Part shown: piece after piece, positions 41,260 to 49,884 of the stretch | Layout of the letters: each line of letters begins with the position of its first letter | Numbering within the stretch: the stretch's first letter is position 1 | Origin: Halobacterium jilantaiense | GTDB taxonomy: Archaea > Halobacteriota > Halobacteria > Halobacteriales > Halobacteriaceae | NCBI RefSeq assembly: GCF_900110535.1 | Contig: NZ_FOJA01000001.1 | Location: 1 to 64,000 of the forward strand | DNA length: 64,000 bases | Reading direction: 5' to 3' | Notes under the pieces: generated by a model | The model's input: only the letters and a program-made list of their open reading frames with translations | The model's database searches: none | What the model was told of the DNA's origin: nothing | Translations under genes and position numbers: made by a program

Positions 41260-41583
41260 TTACTCCTGGGGGTGGTAGTCCAGGAAGTCCGCCGCCTGCA
41301 GCGCCGCACCGACTTTCTTGTGGAAGTCGACTTTCGTCTCGAACTCGTCGGCGTCGACGTGCTCGAAGATTTCGGAGACCGAGACCACGCGCTGGTGGTT
41401 CAGTCTGACCGGCGAGTCGCCGTACTCCTCGACGAACGCCGCCGCGTCCAGCGGGAAGTCCTCGCCCTCGGTGGTCATCTTCGACAGCACCGCGAGCCCG
41501 TACTTGCGGCCGCCCTCGCTGCCCTTCTCGCCGTCAGGGTCGTGGACCCAGTCCCGCCCCGAGGGGTCTTCCATCTCTGCCAT
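41260..41583 (-). CDS. haloarchaeal conserved protein, DUF5785-like
   Basis: The 107-residue protein has a very conserved-looking N-terminus (DWVHDPDGEKGSEGGRKYGLAVLSK) and a DUF2795-like helical middle. I recall DUF5785 for this type. No catalytic motif is visible. It is convergent with udk. The ATG at 41583 was chosen because the conserved segment starts a few residues later. Confidence 0.75.
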   Translation of the reverse strand: MAEMEDPSGRDWVHDPDGEKGSEGGRKYGLAVLSKMTTEGEDFPLDAAAFVEEYGDSPVRLNHQRVVSVSEIFEHVDADEFETKVDFHKKVGAALQAADFLDYHPQE

Positions 41584-41635
41584 ACGTGAGTGGTCCGCCG
41601 CTGGCCTCAAAACGGTTTCTCAATCCGGCTGGCTC

Positions 41636-42664
41636 TCAGTCCGACTGTTCGGTGGGCCCGTCCGGAGCGCGCTCCGGGACGAGGTAGGCGGGGACGACGC
41701 GCGTCAGCGCGACCATGCCAGCGAGTTCGACGAGCGTCTGCGTGACGACGACGGCGGGCGCGAGCGCGTACTCGGGCGGCAGCGCGAGTGCGAGCGGCAG
41801 GACGACCAGCGAGTTCCGCGTCACCGACGTGAACACGAGCGCCCGCCCCTCACCCGCGTCCATGTCGAGAGCGTGGGCCACCACTCGGGCGAGCACCGGC
41901 ATCGTGACGAGGAACGCGACGTAGACGGGAACGACGGCGGCGAACTCTCCGATGGCGCTCCGGACGCGCGGGAGCTGCGAGGTGACGACGACGAACAGTG
42001 TGACGCCGAGCATCGGCACCGGTAGCCAGCCCATCGCCGCCTGCCACCGCGCCCCGGACGTCGACCGTTCGGCCCAGTACTCGGTGAGCCACGCGAGCGC
42101 GAGCGGCACGAAGATGATGGTCACGAACGCGTCGACGAACGGCCCGGCGTCGACGACGCCGGCGACGTCCGGGCCGACGAACAGCCAGAGGTACACCGGA
42201 AGCAGGAGCAACTGGACGAGCATCAACAGCGGTGTCGTCGCGGTCACCTGCTCGGCGTCGCCGTTGGCGAGGTCGGTGAACGTGATGACGTAGTCGATGC
42301 AGGGCGTGAGGAGGACGAGGAGTGCGCCGACGAGCACTGCGGGGTCGCTGGGGAGGAACTGCGCGAGCACCCAGACGACGACCGGCACGGCGAGGAAGTT
42401 CAAGCCGAGGGCGGCACCGAGGTAGCGGCCATTCGTGAACGCTTCGCGGAGCCGCACGAACGGGATTTCCAGAAAGGTGACGTAGAGCAGAACGGAGAGC
42501 ACGGGGTCGAGGAACGCCTCGACCGTCCCGGCGGCGCTGGGCGTGGTCGTCGCGGTGAGTACGGCGAGTGCGACGGCGACTCCGTAGACGGCGACCTGCC
42601 GTCGCCGGAGGGCGGCCTGCCAGTCCGGCGGGAGCAGAGACGAGGGTCCGGAGTCACCACGCAT
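41636..42664 (-). CDS. ACR3/BASS-family transporter (arsenite or organic anion)
   Basis: The 342-residue protein has ten transmembrane helices in the bile-acid:sodium symporter fold. The signature LTPCIDYVITFTDLANGD (about 120-138) has the cysteine of ACR3 arsenite exporters, and the second discontinuous helix region RNSLVVLPLALAL is also typical. No arsR or arsC gene lies nearby, so an arsenical role is uncertain. A TATA-like stretch on the minus strand (about 42684-42694) lies about 25 bases before the ATG. Confidence 0.8.
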   Translation of the reverse strand: MRGDSGPSSLLPPDWQAALRRRQVAVYGVAVALAVLTATTTPSAAGTVEAFLDPVLSVLLYVTFLEIPFVRLREAFTNGRYLGAALGLNFLAVPVVVWVLAQFLPSDPAVLVGALLVLLTPCIDYVITFTDLANGDAEQVTATTPLLMLVQLLLLPVYLWLFVGPDVAGVVDAGPFVDAFVTIIFVPLALAWLTEYWAERSTSGARWQAAMGWLPVPMLGVTLFVVVTSQLPRVRSAIGEFAAVVPVYVAFLVTMPVLARVVAHALDMDAGEGRALVFTSVTRNSLVVLPLALALPPEYALAPAVVVTQTLVELAGMVALTRVVPAYLVPERAPDGPTEQSD

Positions 42665-43056
42665 TCGAGTGGCCGTTCGGATGGACTTTTGAAACCACCT
42701 TCGACCCCGGAACACCGGGGACCCCGTTCGGTCCCGGGACACCGATGGGTCGCTCGGAGGGCTGCTGAACCCAATTGGGCACCCCACCCCAAGTCTCAAG
42801 TGTTAGTCGGCGGGAGTCCGGGGTAGATTGCACAGGGCCTCTCGGTCGTCGGTCGTCTCCCAGTAGCGGTCGGGGGGCGACTGTTCGGTTGGCTCGCCGG
42901 CTGTGGGCGTCACGGAATCCGACCCGTCCGGGGTCGCGGTGCGTGGCGTCACGCTGTCCGGCACCCGGGCACGCGCCGCCCGTAGCCCGTGGTCCGTCTT
43001 CTCCCGTCGCGTGGACGGTCCAGCGTTCGGTGCGAACGCCGGCTGCGGAGCGGCGC
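42665..43056. other. 392-base gap with hairpins and the outer left ORB
   Basis: No gene is supported. The frame open through most of it would encode an arginine- and serine-rich product unlike other proteins here. It contains the ACR3 promoter, a perfect CCCCGG-AACA-CCGGGG hairpin (42705-42720), the palindrome GTCCCGGGAC (42731-42740), and an ORB-like element at 42785-42806. Confidence 0.5.
42785..42806 (-). repeat. origin recognition box-like element L1
   Basis: Read on the minus strand it is CTAACACTTGAGACTTGGGG plus TG. It is the most divergent of six related 22-mers around orc1/cdc6 and lies 1 kb outside the next left element. Confidence 0.5.
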
Positions 43057-43650
43057 GTGTACTGTTCGTCCGCAGACCGCAGTCAGCGAGCCACCACCGA
43101 CCGAGATGCACACGCCGAAGTCGACACGACTGTCGACGGCGTCCCGCTCTCGCTGGTGTCCGTGCCGGGCGTGTTCGCCGCGACGGGGCTCGACCACGGA
43201 ACTCGGCTGCTACTGGAGACTGCGAGAGTGATGGACGGGGACCGCGTGCTGGGCCTCTGCTGTGGCTACGGAGCCGCGGGGGTCTGGGCTGCGAAGACTG
43301 GCGGGTCGGCTGTGACGCTGACCGACGACGACCGACCGGCTACCCGCTGTGCCGAGTGCAGCCTCGCGGCGTCGGGGGTCGACGGGGAGGTCGTGACTGC
43401 TGACGGGACCGCGGGCGTTGAGGAGCGGCGCTTCGATACAGTGCTCTGTAATCCGCCGACACACGCCGGCGACGGTGTGCTCCGGGACCTGTTCGAGGGC
43501 GCTCGGCGCGTGCTGTCGAGCGACGGGACGCTGTGGGTCGTCGACCACCGGGACCTCGATTTCCGCCCGCAGTTGTCGGCGGCGGGATTCGGGGGAGTGG
43601 ATCGGGTCGCAGTGGGCGAGGAGCACGTCGTGCTGGCGGTGGTCGGGTAG
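43057..43650 (+). CDS. class I SAM-dependent methyltransferase, RsmC-like
   Basis: The 197-residue protein, from a GTG start, has a short N-terminal domain (VDGVPLSLVSVPGVFAATGLDHGTRLLLETA in outline), the SAM-binding glycine motif VLGLCCGYGAAGVWAA (about 72-87) and the N6/N2-methylase motif NPPTH (about 135). This is the small-domain methyltransferase family that includes RsmC, which methylates guanine in 16S rRNA. The start is uncertain. No upstream ATG gives a normal haloarchaeal composition. It lies between the two outer left ORB-like elements, with tRNA-Ser next. Confidence 0.75.
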   Translation: MYCSSADRSQRATTDRDAHAEVDTTVDGVPLSLVSVPGVFAATGLDHGTRLLLETARVMDGDRVLGLCCGYGAAGVWAAKTGGSAVTLTDDDRPATRCAECSLAASGVDGEVVTADGTAGVEERRFDTVLCNPPTHAGDGVLRDLFEGARRVLSSDGTLWVVDHRDLDFRPQLSAAGFGGVDRVAVGEEHVVLAVVG

Positions 43651-43675
43651 CTCCGGACGAGCGTATCGAGAGAAG

Positions 43676-43758
43676 CGGTGAGGCTGGGATTCGAACCCAG
43701 GAGGCGTGACGCCACCGGTTTTCAAGACCGGCGCAATAGGCCGCTCTGCCACCTCACC
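43676..43758 (-). tRNA. tRNA-Ser (anticodon UGA)
   Basis: On the minus strand GGTGAGG/CCTCACC forms the acceptor stem, the anticodon stem CCGGT/ACCGG encloses CTTGAAA with TGA as the anticodon, a long variable arm (GTGGCGTCACGCCTC region) follows, and the T-arm is CTGGG-TTCGAAT-CCCAG. The long variable arm confirms a class II serine tRNA. Confidence 0.93.
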
Positions 43759-43820
43759 GTGCAACTGGGGGTTCGCCCGGGGGAGGGTTGAAACTGTCGT
43801 TGTGCGGAAGCTCCGGCCCC

Positions 43821-43842
43821 CACCCCGGATTTCGAGTGTTCT
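43821..43842 (-). repeat. origin recognition box-like element L2
   Basis: On the minus strand: AGAACACTCGAAATCCGGGG then TG. It differs from R1 on the other side of orc1 at one base. Confidence 0.75.
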
Positions 43843-43882
43843 CGCGAGCGCCCACCAGGGCGATCGGGACGAGCGGGACGGG

Positions 43883-43904
43883 CACCCCGGTCTGCAAGTG
43901 TTCT
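43883..43904 (-). repeat. origin recognition box-like element L3
   Basis: On the minus strand: AGAACACTTGCAGACCGGGG then TG. It matches R2 except at two bases. Confidence 0.75.
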
Positions 43905-44070
43905 GTCGGAGTGACCGACGCGCGACGTGCGTCGAATCGGAGTGTCGAACCGACCGGCCGCGATTCCCTCGATTTCCTCGGCTTCAGCGTCTTGGAGTCG
44001 CTATTCGCCCGGTGAGTGAAACCGCAGGCACTGGCAGAACAGCCGAAACTAAAGAAACAATAGAACCAAA

Positions 44071-44078
44071 GTATTATT
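44071..44078 (+). promoter_or_regulatory. TATA box for orc1/cdc6
   Basis: GTATTATT is centred about 32 bases before the ATG at 44107, inside an A-rich tract that may also serve as the duplex unwinding element. Confidence 0.55.
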
Positions 44079-44106
44079 GTGGGGTGCGAAGAAGCGGGAG
44101 GTAGCG

Positions 44107-45300
44107 ATGAAGACGCCGTTCCGGGACCGCGTCGAGCTGTTCGCCAACAAGGACGTCCTCAAAGACCACTACGAGCCCGACGAGATTCTCGAACGCGACG
44201 AGGAGATCGACCAGTACGCCAACGCCCTCCAGGACGTCGTCGACGGCTGGGAGCCCGACAACGTCTTCGTCTACGGGAAGACCGGCGTCGGGAAGACCGC
44301 GGTCACGCGGTACATGATGGACGCCCTGGAGTACGAGGCCGAGGACCGGGACGGCGTCGACAGCGTCACGAGTGTCGAGGTGAACTGCCATCACCACCCG
44401 TCGTCGTACCAGGCGGCAATCGCGCTCGTGAACGAACTCCGCGCGGACACCGACCGCGACCCGCTCACGACCGGGCTGTCCACGTCGGACGTGCTGAACG
44501 CCCTGTTCGACGAAATCGAAACGCGCGAGGGGACTGTGCTCATCGTCCTCGACGAGATCGACAACCTCGGCGACGACGACATGCTGCTCTACCAGCTCCC
44601 GCGAGCGAAGACGAACGGCAACATCGAGGACTCGCAGGTCGCGGTCGTCGGTATCTCGAACGACTACACGTTCCGGAACGACCTCTCGCCGAAAGTCCAG
44701 GACACGCTCTGCGAGCGCGAGATCAAGTTCCCGCCGTACGACGCGAACGAACTCGTTACGATTCTGGACGACCGCGCCGACCGCGCGCTCAGCGACGGCG
44801 TCCTCGACGAGGGCGTGATTCCGCAGTGTGCGGCACTCGCGGCCCGCGACCGGGGGAGCGCGCGGCAGGCAATCGACCTCCTGCGCGAGTCGGTGAACGT
44901 CGCCATCGAGGACGAGCGCGAGACCGTGAGCGAGGGAGATGTGGATACGGCCGTCGAGCGCGTGGAGCGCGGCCGCATCAAGGATTCCATCAAGGACCTC
45001 ACGACGCACGGCCAGTACGTCCTGCTCGCAGTCACCCAGACCGCCATCGAGGGTGAGACGCCCGTTCGCGCGAAGGAACTGTACGAGGTTTACGAGGACG
45101 TGGCCGCCGAGTACGCCTCGGAGCCGCTCAGTCAGCGCAGCGTCCACGACCACCTCAACGACCTCTCGATGCTGGGGTTCCTCCGCCAGCACGACCGTAA
45201 CTACGGCCGCGGCGGTGGGCAGTTCTTCGAGTACGAACTCGACGTCGACGCGGCGATGGTCCAGGAGGCCATCGCGGACGCCGACGACCCGGTGGCCTGA
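44107..45300 (+). CDS. orc1: Orc1/Cdc6 replication initiator
   Basis: Orc1/Cdc6 binds origin recognition boxes and recruits the MCM helicase. The 397-residue protein has the N-terminal FANKDVLKDHYEPDEILERD segment of the family, Walker A (GKTGVGKTA, about 63-71), Walker B (VLIVLDEIDNL, about 146-156), sensor 1 (VVGISNDYTF), a sensor 2 region (RDRGSARQAIDLLR) and a C-terminal winged helix (about 320-390). The ATG at 44107 fits the TATA position and a GGGAGG sequence just upstream. Six ORB-like elements flank the gene, three on each side, in opposite orientation. Confidence 0.95.
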   Translation: MKTPFRDRVELFANKDVLKDHYEPDEILERDEEIDQYANALQDVVDGWEPDNVFVYGKTGVGKTAVTRYMMDALEYEAEDRDGVDSVTSVEVNCHHHPSSYQAAIALVNELRADTDRDPLTTGLSTSDVLNALFDEIETREGTVLIVLDEIDNLGDDDMLLYQLPRAKTNGNIEDSQVAVVGISNDYTFRNDLSPKVQDTLCEREIKFPPYDANELVTILDDRADRALSDGVLDEGVIPQCAALAARDRGSARQAIDLLRESVNVAIEDERETVSEGDVDTAVERVERGRIKDSIKDLTTHGQYVLLAVTQTAIEGETPVRAKELYEVYEDVAAEYASEPLSQRSVHDHLNDLSMLGFLRQHDRNYGRGGGQFFEYELDVDAAMVQEAIADADDPVA

Positions 45301-45352
45301 CTTCCTTCGCCTGACGGTCGGCTCGGAATCACTCCCGCCGCTGCTCTCGCGC

Positions 45353-45374
45353 AGAACACTCGAAACCCGGGGTG
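45353..45374 (+). repeat. origin recognition box-like element R1
   Basis: AGAACACTCGAAACCCGGGG then TG, 52 bases after the orc1 stop. It is the nearest match to L2. Confidence 0.75.
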
Positions 45375-45416
45375 GGGGACCGACCGCCACTCGCCGCTCC
45401 CGCCGACCCGCAACGC

Positions 45417-45438
45417 AGAACACTTGCAGATTGGGGTG
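45417..45438 (+). repeat. origin recognition box-like element R2
   Basis: AGAACACTTGCAGATTGGGG then TG. It pairs with L3 in sequence type. Confidence 0.75.
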
Positions 45439-45470
45439 CCCGTCTCACGGGTCACCCACTGCACGCACAC

Positions 45471-45492
45471 AGAACACTCGAAATCCGGGGCC
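45471..45492 (+). repeat. origin recognition box-like element R3
   Basis: AGAACACTCGAAATCCGGGG then CC. The first 20 bases are identical to L2. The last two differ. The remaining bases of 45301-45535 contain no gene. Confidence 0.7.
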
Positions 45493-45535
45493 CGCCTCTA
45501 CTCCGGGCCGCGGCTCGGTCGAGGAAGCAGTCGCC

Positions 45536-46303
45536 TCACTCCGTCACGAGCGTGGGCTCGCCGTCCTCGTCGCCGTCCACTCGCAGCCCCAGGTCCTCGA
45601 CGAGCGCCGTCGTGTACGCCGGGACGAGCCGGCCGGACGCCCGCCGGGCGCGCAGTTCCGAGACCAGCGTGCGCAGCGCGCCGCCCGACCGTACTCGACG
45701 TCGGGTGGCGAGGAAGTCCACGTCGTGGCCGGCGTCGACCGCGCGAGCGTTCACGTTCTCCAGCGCCGGCGTCTCCAGTGCGCCCTCGAAGTCGACCGGC
45801 GCTTTGAACCCCGCGAAGTAGAGGTCGCCGTCGTCGGCGGGCCCGAGCACGGTCTCGCTGCGTCGGAGCTTCATCGCGGCGCTGTCGACGTCCTTCCGGA
45901 AGAGCGTTGGCACGTCTGGTTCCAGCACCGCCACAGACCCCGCGTCCTCGGTCTCCAGCAGATGGGCGACCGTGTTGCCGACCCGCGCCGACCGCGAGGA
46001 CCCGACCTGCACCTCGATTCGAACGTCCCCCAGTTGGTCGTCGTCCAGCACGTCCTCGACGAGCGCCCGCACCTCGGCCTCGGCGTCCGCGTCCTCGGGG
46101 ACGTGTTCGTCCGGGAGTTGCTCGTCGCTCCGGTAGTTCACGAGCAGGTCGCCGCCGCTCTCGGCGGCCGCGAGCAGCGCGTCCGACACCATCGCCTCGT
46201 AGAGCCGGGTCGCCTCGCCGGCGGACAGCGGTGTCTCGTCCGGGAGGGCTGGCAGCACGAGTCCGTCACGCGGCGGGTCGACGACGACGGCGACGACTGT
46301 CAT
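45536..46303 (-). CDS. DUF2064-like nucleotidyl/glycosyltransferase-fold protein
   Basis: The 255-residue protein starts with VVAVVVDPPRDGLVLPAL and contains an acidic DAGSVAVLEPDVPTL strand and a GPADDGDLYFAGF loop (about 157-169). These are the landmarks of the A-fold transferases related to CofC and DUF2064. The exact donor and acceptor are unknown. It is convergent with orc1, separated by the three right-hand ORB-like elements. Confidence 0.65.
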   Translation of the reverse strand: MTVVAVVVDPPRDGLVLPALPDETPLSAGEATRLYEAMVSDALLAAAESGGDLLVNYRSDEQLPDEHVPEDADAEAEVRALVEDVLDDDQLGDVRIEVQVGSSRSARVGNTVAHLLETEDAGSVAVLEPDVPTLFRKDVDSAAMKLRRSETVLGPADDGDLYFAGFKAPVDFEGALETPALENVNARAVDAGHDVDFLATRRRVRSGGALRTLVSELRARRASGRLVPAYTTALVEDLGLRVDGDEDGEPTLVTE

Positions 46304-46456
46304 GTCCCCGACTCAGGGCTCCCGTGGCTTGAACGTCGTGGTACGCGGTCCTCGGCTGGGAGACCATACACACCTCTCGGAACGGACACGATGCGGACAC
46401 GCGCGGCAGCCTCATCGGCCGACGGGTCTAAGTCGACGCCCGTCGCACAGTGACAC

Positions 46457-46666
46457 ATGGCTTCCACGAAGTCGCTGGCCGCGCTGACGGCCGCGGGCGT
46501 CGTCACCATCGCCGTCCTCGTCGGCGGGTCGGCCGCCGGCCTGCCCGCGACGGCCGAGTCGCTGCCCGCAGGCGTCACTGCCGGCCTCGTCGCAGTGCTC
46601 GTGCTCGCCGTCGTCGTCACGGGCGTCACCAGCGCCGAGCAGACCCGGCGCACGCCGTACTGGTAA
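46457..46666 (+). CDS. small two-helix membrane protein
   Basis: The 69-residue protein has two hydrophobic helices (about residues 6-27 and 38-59) with a short loop and a polar C-terminal tail (TRRTPYW). I do not recognise a family. It ends 21 bases from the convergent UDG gene. The 153-base upstream gap is shared with the divergent DUF2064-like gene. Confidence 0.6.
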   Translation: MASTKSLAALTAAGVVTIAVLVGGSAAGLPATAESLPAGVTAGLVAVLVLAVVVTGVTSAEQTRRTPYW

Positions 46667-46687
46667 CGCAGACCGCAGCCTGTCCGT

Positions 46688-47320
46688 CTACCGGCCGCGC
46701 CGTCCCTTCGTCTGCCGGTAGTCGGTGTCCTGGAGCGCTAGGAAGAACGCTATCCACTCGTCGGCGTCGTTGTCGCTCTGCTCACGTGGGTGAATCATCG
46801 GCGCGAGTTCGAAGCCCCGCCCTCGGACCGTCGACGCGTGCAGTTCCTCGACGTCCAGGTTCTCTGCGGGCTCAGTCGTGTACTCCTCGCCGAGCTCGGT
46901 GAGCGCGCGCTGTCCGACGGGCACCAGCACCTCGGGATTTATCATCCGCACGTCCGCGTTGAGGTAGGGCTCGCACGTCCGAACCTCGTCTTCCGTGGCC
47001 GCGCGGTCGGGGTGCCGGCAGCGCGAGAGGTAGGTCACGTAGGCGTTCTCCAGTTCCGGCTCCGTGCTCGACGGCAGCGAGTAGTTCAGCCCGACGCTCC
47101 CCAGAACGAATTGAAACTGTTCGCCCGCCTCGTCGCCGACGAACGGCACCCCGGCCGCCTCGCTGGCGGCGCTCGGCGACGCCCCGACGAAGACGAAGTC
47201 CGCGCCGACGTCGCCGTAGCCGTGGACGACGCGCTCCCGCTGGTCGCAGAGGCCGGGACAGTTCCGGCAGTCTTCGTCCATCCCGTAGGGGTTCCGGCGC
47301 GTCTCCTGTTCGGCGTCCAT
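46688..47320 (-). CDS. uracil-DNA glycosylase superfamily protein
   Basis: The 210-residue protein has the family 4/5-like N-terminal cysteine cluster CRNCPGLC (about 18-25), the catalytic-loop GASPSAASEAAGVPFVGDEAG (about 47-67) and later cysteines in CRHP and CEPYLN, so an iron-sulfur cluster is likely. The motif IHPREQ (about 176-181) takes the place of the usual HPS/HPA motif. Related proteins remove uracil from DNA. The differing motifs leave the substrate open. Gene order places it directly after aroC, in the same direction. Confidence 0.85.
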   Translation of the reverse strand: MDAEQETRRNPYGMDEDCRNCPGLCDQRERVVHGYGDVGADFVFVGASPSAASEAAGVPFVGDEAGEQFQFVLGSVGLNYSLPSSTEPELENAYVTYLSRCRHPDRAATEDEVRTCEPYLNADVRMINPEVLVPVGQRALTELGEEYTTEPAENLDVEELHASTVRGRGFELAPMIHPREQSDNDADEWIAFFLALQDTDYRQTKGRRGR

Positions 47321-47389
47321 CGACGACGACTCGGGGAGCCACGGGGAAAGCAACTTCGCTGCAGAATCGGGGCCGACACCCCGGCAATC

Positions 47390-48577
47390 CTACTCGTCGT
47401 TCCGGGGGCTGCTCGGGTGGTAGTCGGTGTCGTACGCTCCGGGTCGCCCGTCCAGTCGGTCGGGGTTGATGCGCCCGCCGAGCAGCATGAAGTCCAGAAT
47501 CGTGCAGTACAGCATCGCCTCAACGACCGGTACCGCCCGAGGCGGCAGCGACGGGTCGTGGCGTCCGGTCACAGTGACCTCCTTCTCCTCGCCGGTCTCC
47601 CAGTCGACCGTCTCCTGGGTCTTCGGAACCGACGTGGGCGCGTGCCAGGACGCCTCGCCGTAGATGGGTTCGCCGGTGGTGATGCCGCCCTGGAGGCCGC
47701 CGTGGTCGTTGCCCTCCGGAATCGGGTCGCCCTCGTCGGCGACCACGTGGTCCTCGTCGCCGTCGGCGAACTCCCAGTCCTCGTTGCGCTCTTTGCCCGC
47801 CACCGACCTGGCATCCCGCCCCAGTCCGAACTCGACGCTCGTGGTCGCCGGAATCGAGAACAGCGCCTGCCCCAGTCGCGACGGGACGCCGTCGAACCTG
47901 GGCGCGCCGAGCCCCCGGGGCACGCCCCGCGCCTCGAAGTAGATGGACCCGCCAATCGAATCGCCCCGCTCCTGGTAGTCGTCGATGGCCTCGCGCATCG
48001 CCTCGGCGGTCTCGGGGTGGGCACACCGCACCTCGTTCTCTTCGCTGTGCTCCAGCAGCTCCTCGAAGGACACCTCGGGTGCCTCGATGTCCCCAATCTG
48101 GTTGACGTGCGCTTTCACCTCGATGTCGTACTCGGACTGGTCGAGGACCGCCTTCGCGACCGCGCCGGCGGCCACCCAGTTCACCGTCTCGCGGGCGGAC
48201 GAGCGGCCGCCGCCGCCCCAGTTCCGCGTGCCGAACTTCGCCGAGTACGTGTAATCGCCGTGCGACGGCCGGGGTGCCGTCACGAACGGCTCGTACTTCC
48301 CGGACTGGGCGTCCTTGTTCTCGATAGTCATCCCGAGCGGCGTCCCCGTCGTGTAGCCGTCCAGGAGGCCGGACTGGATGGTGACCTCGTCGGGCTCCCC
48401 CCGGGAGGTCGTGATCATGGACTGGCCGGGCTTCCGGCGGTCGAGCTCCCGCTGGACCGTCTCCTCGTCGAGTTTGACGCCCGCCGGACAGCCCGACACC
48501 GTGACCCCCATGCCGGCCCCGTGGCTCTCGCCGTACGTCGTCACCTGGAACAGCCGCCCGAACCGGTTACCGTTCAT
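47390..48577 (-). CDS. aroC: chorismate synthase
   Basis: The FMN-dependent enzyme makes chorismate from EPSP, the last step of the shikimate pathway. The 395-residue protein has all three signatures: GESHGAGMGVTVSGCPAG (about 17-34), the GGGRSSARET region (about 117-126), and RHDPSLPPRAVPVVEAM (about 342-358). Length is normal. Its partner EPSP synthase is at 52732-54021 and the TyrA-like dehydrogenase at 57822. Each has its own promoter. Confidence 0.96.
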   Translation of the reverse strand: MNGNRFGRLFQVTTYGESHGAGMGVTVSGCPAGVKLDEETVQRELDRRKPGQSMITTSRGEPDEVTIQSGLLDGYTTGTPLGMTIENKDAQSGKYEPFVTAPRPSHGDYTYSAKFGTRNWGGGGRSSARETVNWVAAGAVAKAVLDQSEYDIEVKAHVNQIGDIEAPEVSFEELLEHSEENEVRCAHPETAEAMREAIDDYQERGDSIGGSIYFEARGVPRGLGAPRFDGVPSRLGQALFSIPATTSVEFGLGRDARSVAGKERNEDWEFADGDEDHVVADEGDPIPEGNDHGGLQGGITTGEPIYGEASWHAPTSVPKTQETVDWETGEEKEVTVTGRHDPSLPPRAVPVVEAMLYCTILDFMLLGGRINPDRLDGRPGAYDTDYHPSSPRNDE

Positions 48578-48735
48578 TGTCTGAGGATACGGCGCGAGGG
48601 GCTTATGACTTGCAGTCCGCGCAACCCCAGCCCCTCGGCCGTCCCTCTCGACACCCCGACCCGACAGTCGCCGCGCTCGGTAGCGAACACCGACACGCCT
48701 AAGTGAATCAGCGGCCTGGACCGTGAAGGTCACCT

Positions 48736-49803
48736 ATGGACGTACGAACCGGTCTGTCTTACGGGGACGTGCTCCTCGTGCCGCAGCGCTCGCCAGTCGA
48801 CAGCCGCAGCGACGTCGACCTCTCCACGCAGCTCACGCCGGACGTGGAACTCGACGTGCCGCTGCTGTCTGCTCCGATGGACTCGGTGACGGAGTCGGAG
48901 ACGGCCGTCGCGCTCTCGGCCGCTGGTGGGCTCGGGACGATTCACCGCTTCCTCGGCGTCGACGAGCAGGCCAGCGAGGTCGAGACAGCCGCGGACGCCG
49001 GCGAGCGCGTCGGCGCTGCGGTCGGCATCGACGAAGCGTTCCTCGACCGGACCGAGGCCGTCGTGGCCGCCGGCGCGGACGTCGTGATGGTCGACGTCGC
49101 GCACGGCCACATGGAGGCGTGTCTGGACGCCGTCGACGCCATCGCATCCGAGTTCCCGGACGTCCCGCTGGTCGCCGGGAACGTCGCCACGCCGGAGGGC
49201 GTCCGCGACCTCCACGCGGCGGGCGCGGACAGCGTGAAAGTCGGCATCGGGCCGGGCAGCCACTGCACCACGCGGAAGGTCGCCGGCGCTGGCGTCCCGC
49301 AGCTCACGGCGGTCGACGACTGCGCCGACGCCGCCGACGACCTCGGTATCCCCGTCATCGCGGACGGCGGCATCCGGTCGTCCGGCGACGCCGCGAAGGC
49401 GCTGATGGCGGGCGCTGACACCGTGATGATGGGGTCGTTCTTCGCGGGGACCGACGAGGCCCCGGGCCGCGTCGTGCGGGTCGACGGCGCGCGCTACAAG
49501 GAGTCCCGCGGGATGGCGTCGACGGACGCCAACGACGACCGGACGGACAAGGACATCGAGATTTCCGCCGACGAGGGCGTCGCCGGCCTGAGCCAGTACC
49601 GCGGCGCGCTCGCCGACGCCGTCGCCGAGTTCCTCGCCGGCGTGCGCTCGGGTGTGAGCTACTGTGGCGGCCACACGATTCCGGCGGCCCGCGAGCAGGC
49701 GGAGTTCGTTCAGGTCGCGGCGAGCGCCGCCGAGCGCGAGGGCGCGCACGGTATCGCCGGCGTCGAAGAGCTCGTCCGAACCGAAGCCACCGCCGACGAC
49801 TGA
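48736..49803 (+). CDS. IMP dehydrogenase/GMP reductase family protein lacking CBS domains
   Basis: The 355-residue protein is a TIM barrel with the family active-site loop [11 protein letters not shown] (about 171-181, cysteine near 178), the N-terminal LTYDDVLL-like [12 protein letters not shown], and the later [13 protein letters not shown] and SYCGGHTI segments. It has no CBS pair between strands, so it is shorter than a typical IMP dehydrogenase. It may be a GMP reductase or a CBS-less paralogue. The histidine in the GSHC loop replaces the usual isoleucine or valine. Confidence 0.88.
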   Translation: MDVRTGLSYGDVLLVPQRSPVDSRSDVDLSTQLTPDVELDVPLLSAPMDSVTESETAVALSAAGGLGTIHRFLGVDEQASEVETAADAGERVGAAVGIDEAFLDRTEAVVAAGADVVMVDVAHGHMEACLDAVDAIASEFPDVPLVAGNVATPEGVRDLHAAGADSVKVGIGPGSHCTTRKVAGAGVPQLTAVDDCADAADDLGIPVIADGGIRSSGDAAKALMAGADTVMMGSFFAGTDEAPGRVVRVDGARYKESRGMASTDANDDRTDKDIEISADEGVAGLSQYRGALADAVAEFLAGVRSGVSYCGGHTIPAAREQAEFVQVAASAAEREGAHGIAGVEELVRTEATADD

Positions 49804-49884
49804 CGCCGACTGCAACGACCTACTCGTTCGGCGACGACTGACGCCTGCCGTGACGGTTCAGTCGCTCGCCGACGAACCGACGAT

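Larger units (their letters stand above)
43759..44106. other. candidate replication origin region upstream of orc1/cdc6
   Basis: This 348-base gap holds two strong ORB-like elements (43821-43842 and 43883-43904), both facing the same way, and then an unusually A-rich stretch at 44046-44078, suitable as a DNA unwinding element. The orc1 TATA box GTATTATT (44071-44078) lies in the A-rich part. Haloarchaeal origins are typically next to an orc1/cdc6 gene and have this layout. Confidence 0.7.

Noticed and set aside
42775..43056. 94-residue N-terminal extension of the RsmC-like methyltransferase
   Set aside because: It is basic and serine-rich, covers an ORB-like element, and has no counterpart in the family.
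44077..44106. Start of Orc1 ten codons upstream
   Set aside because: That codon lies in the TATA box, and the ATG at 44107 is correctly spaced from it.
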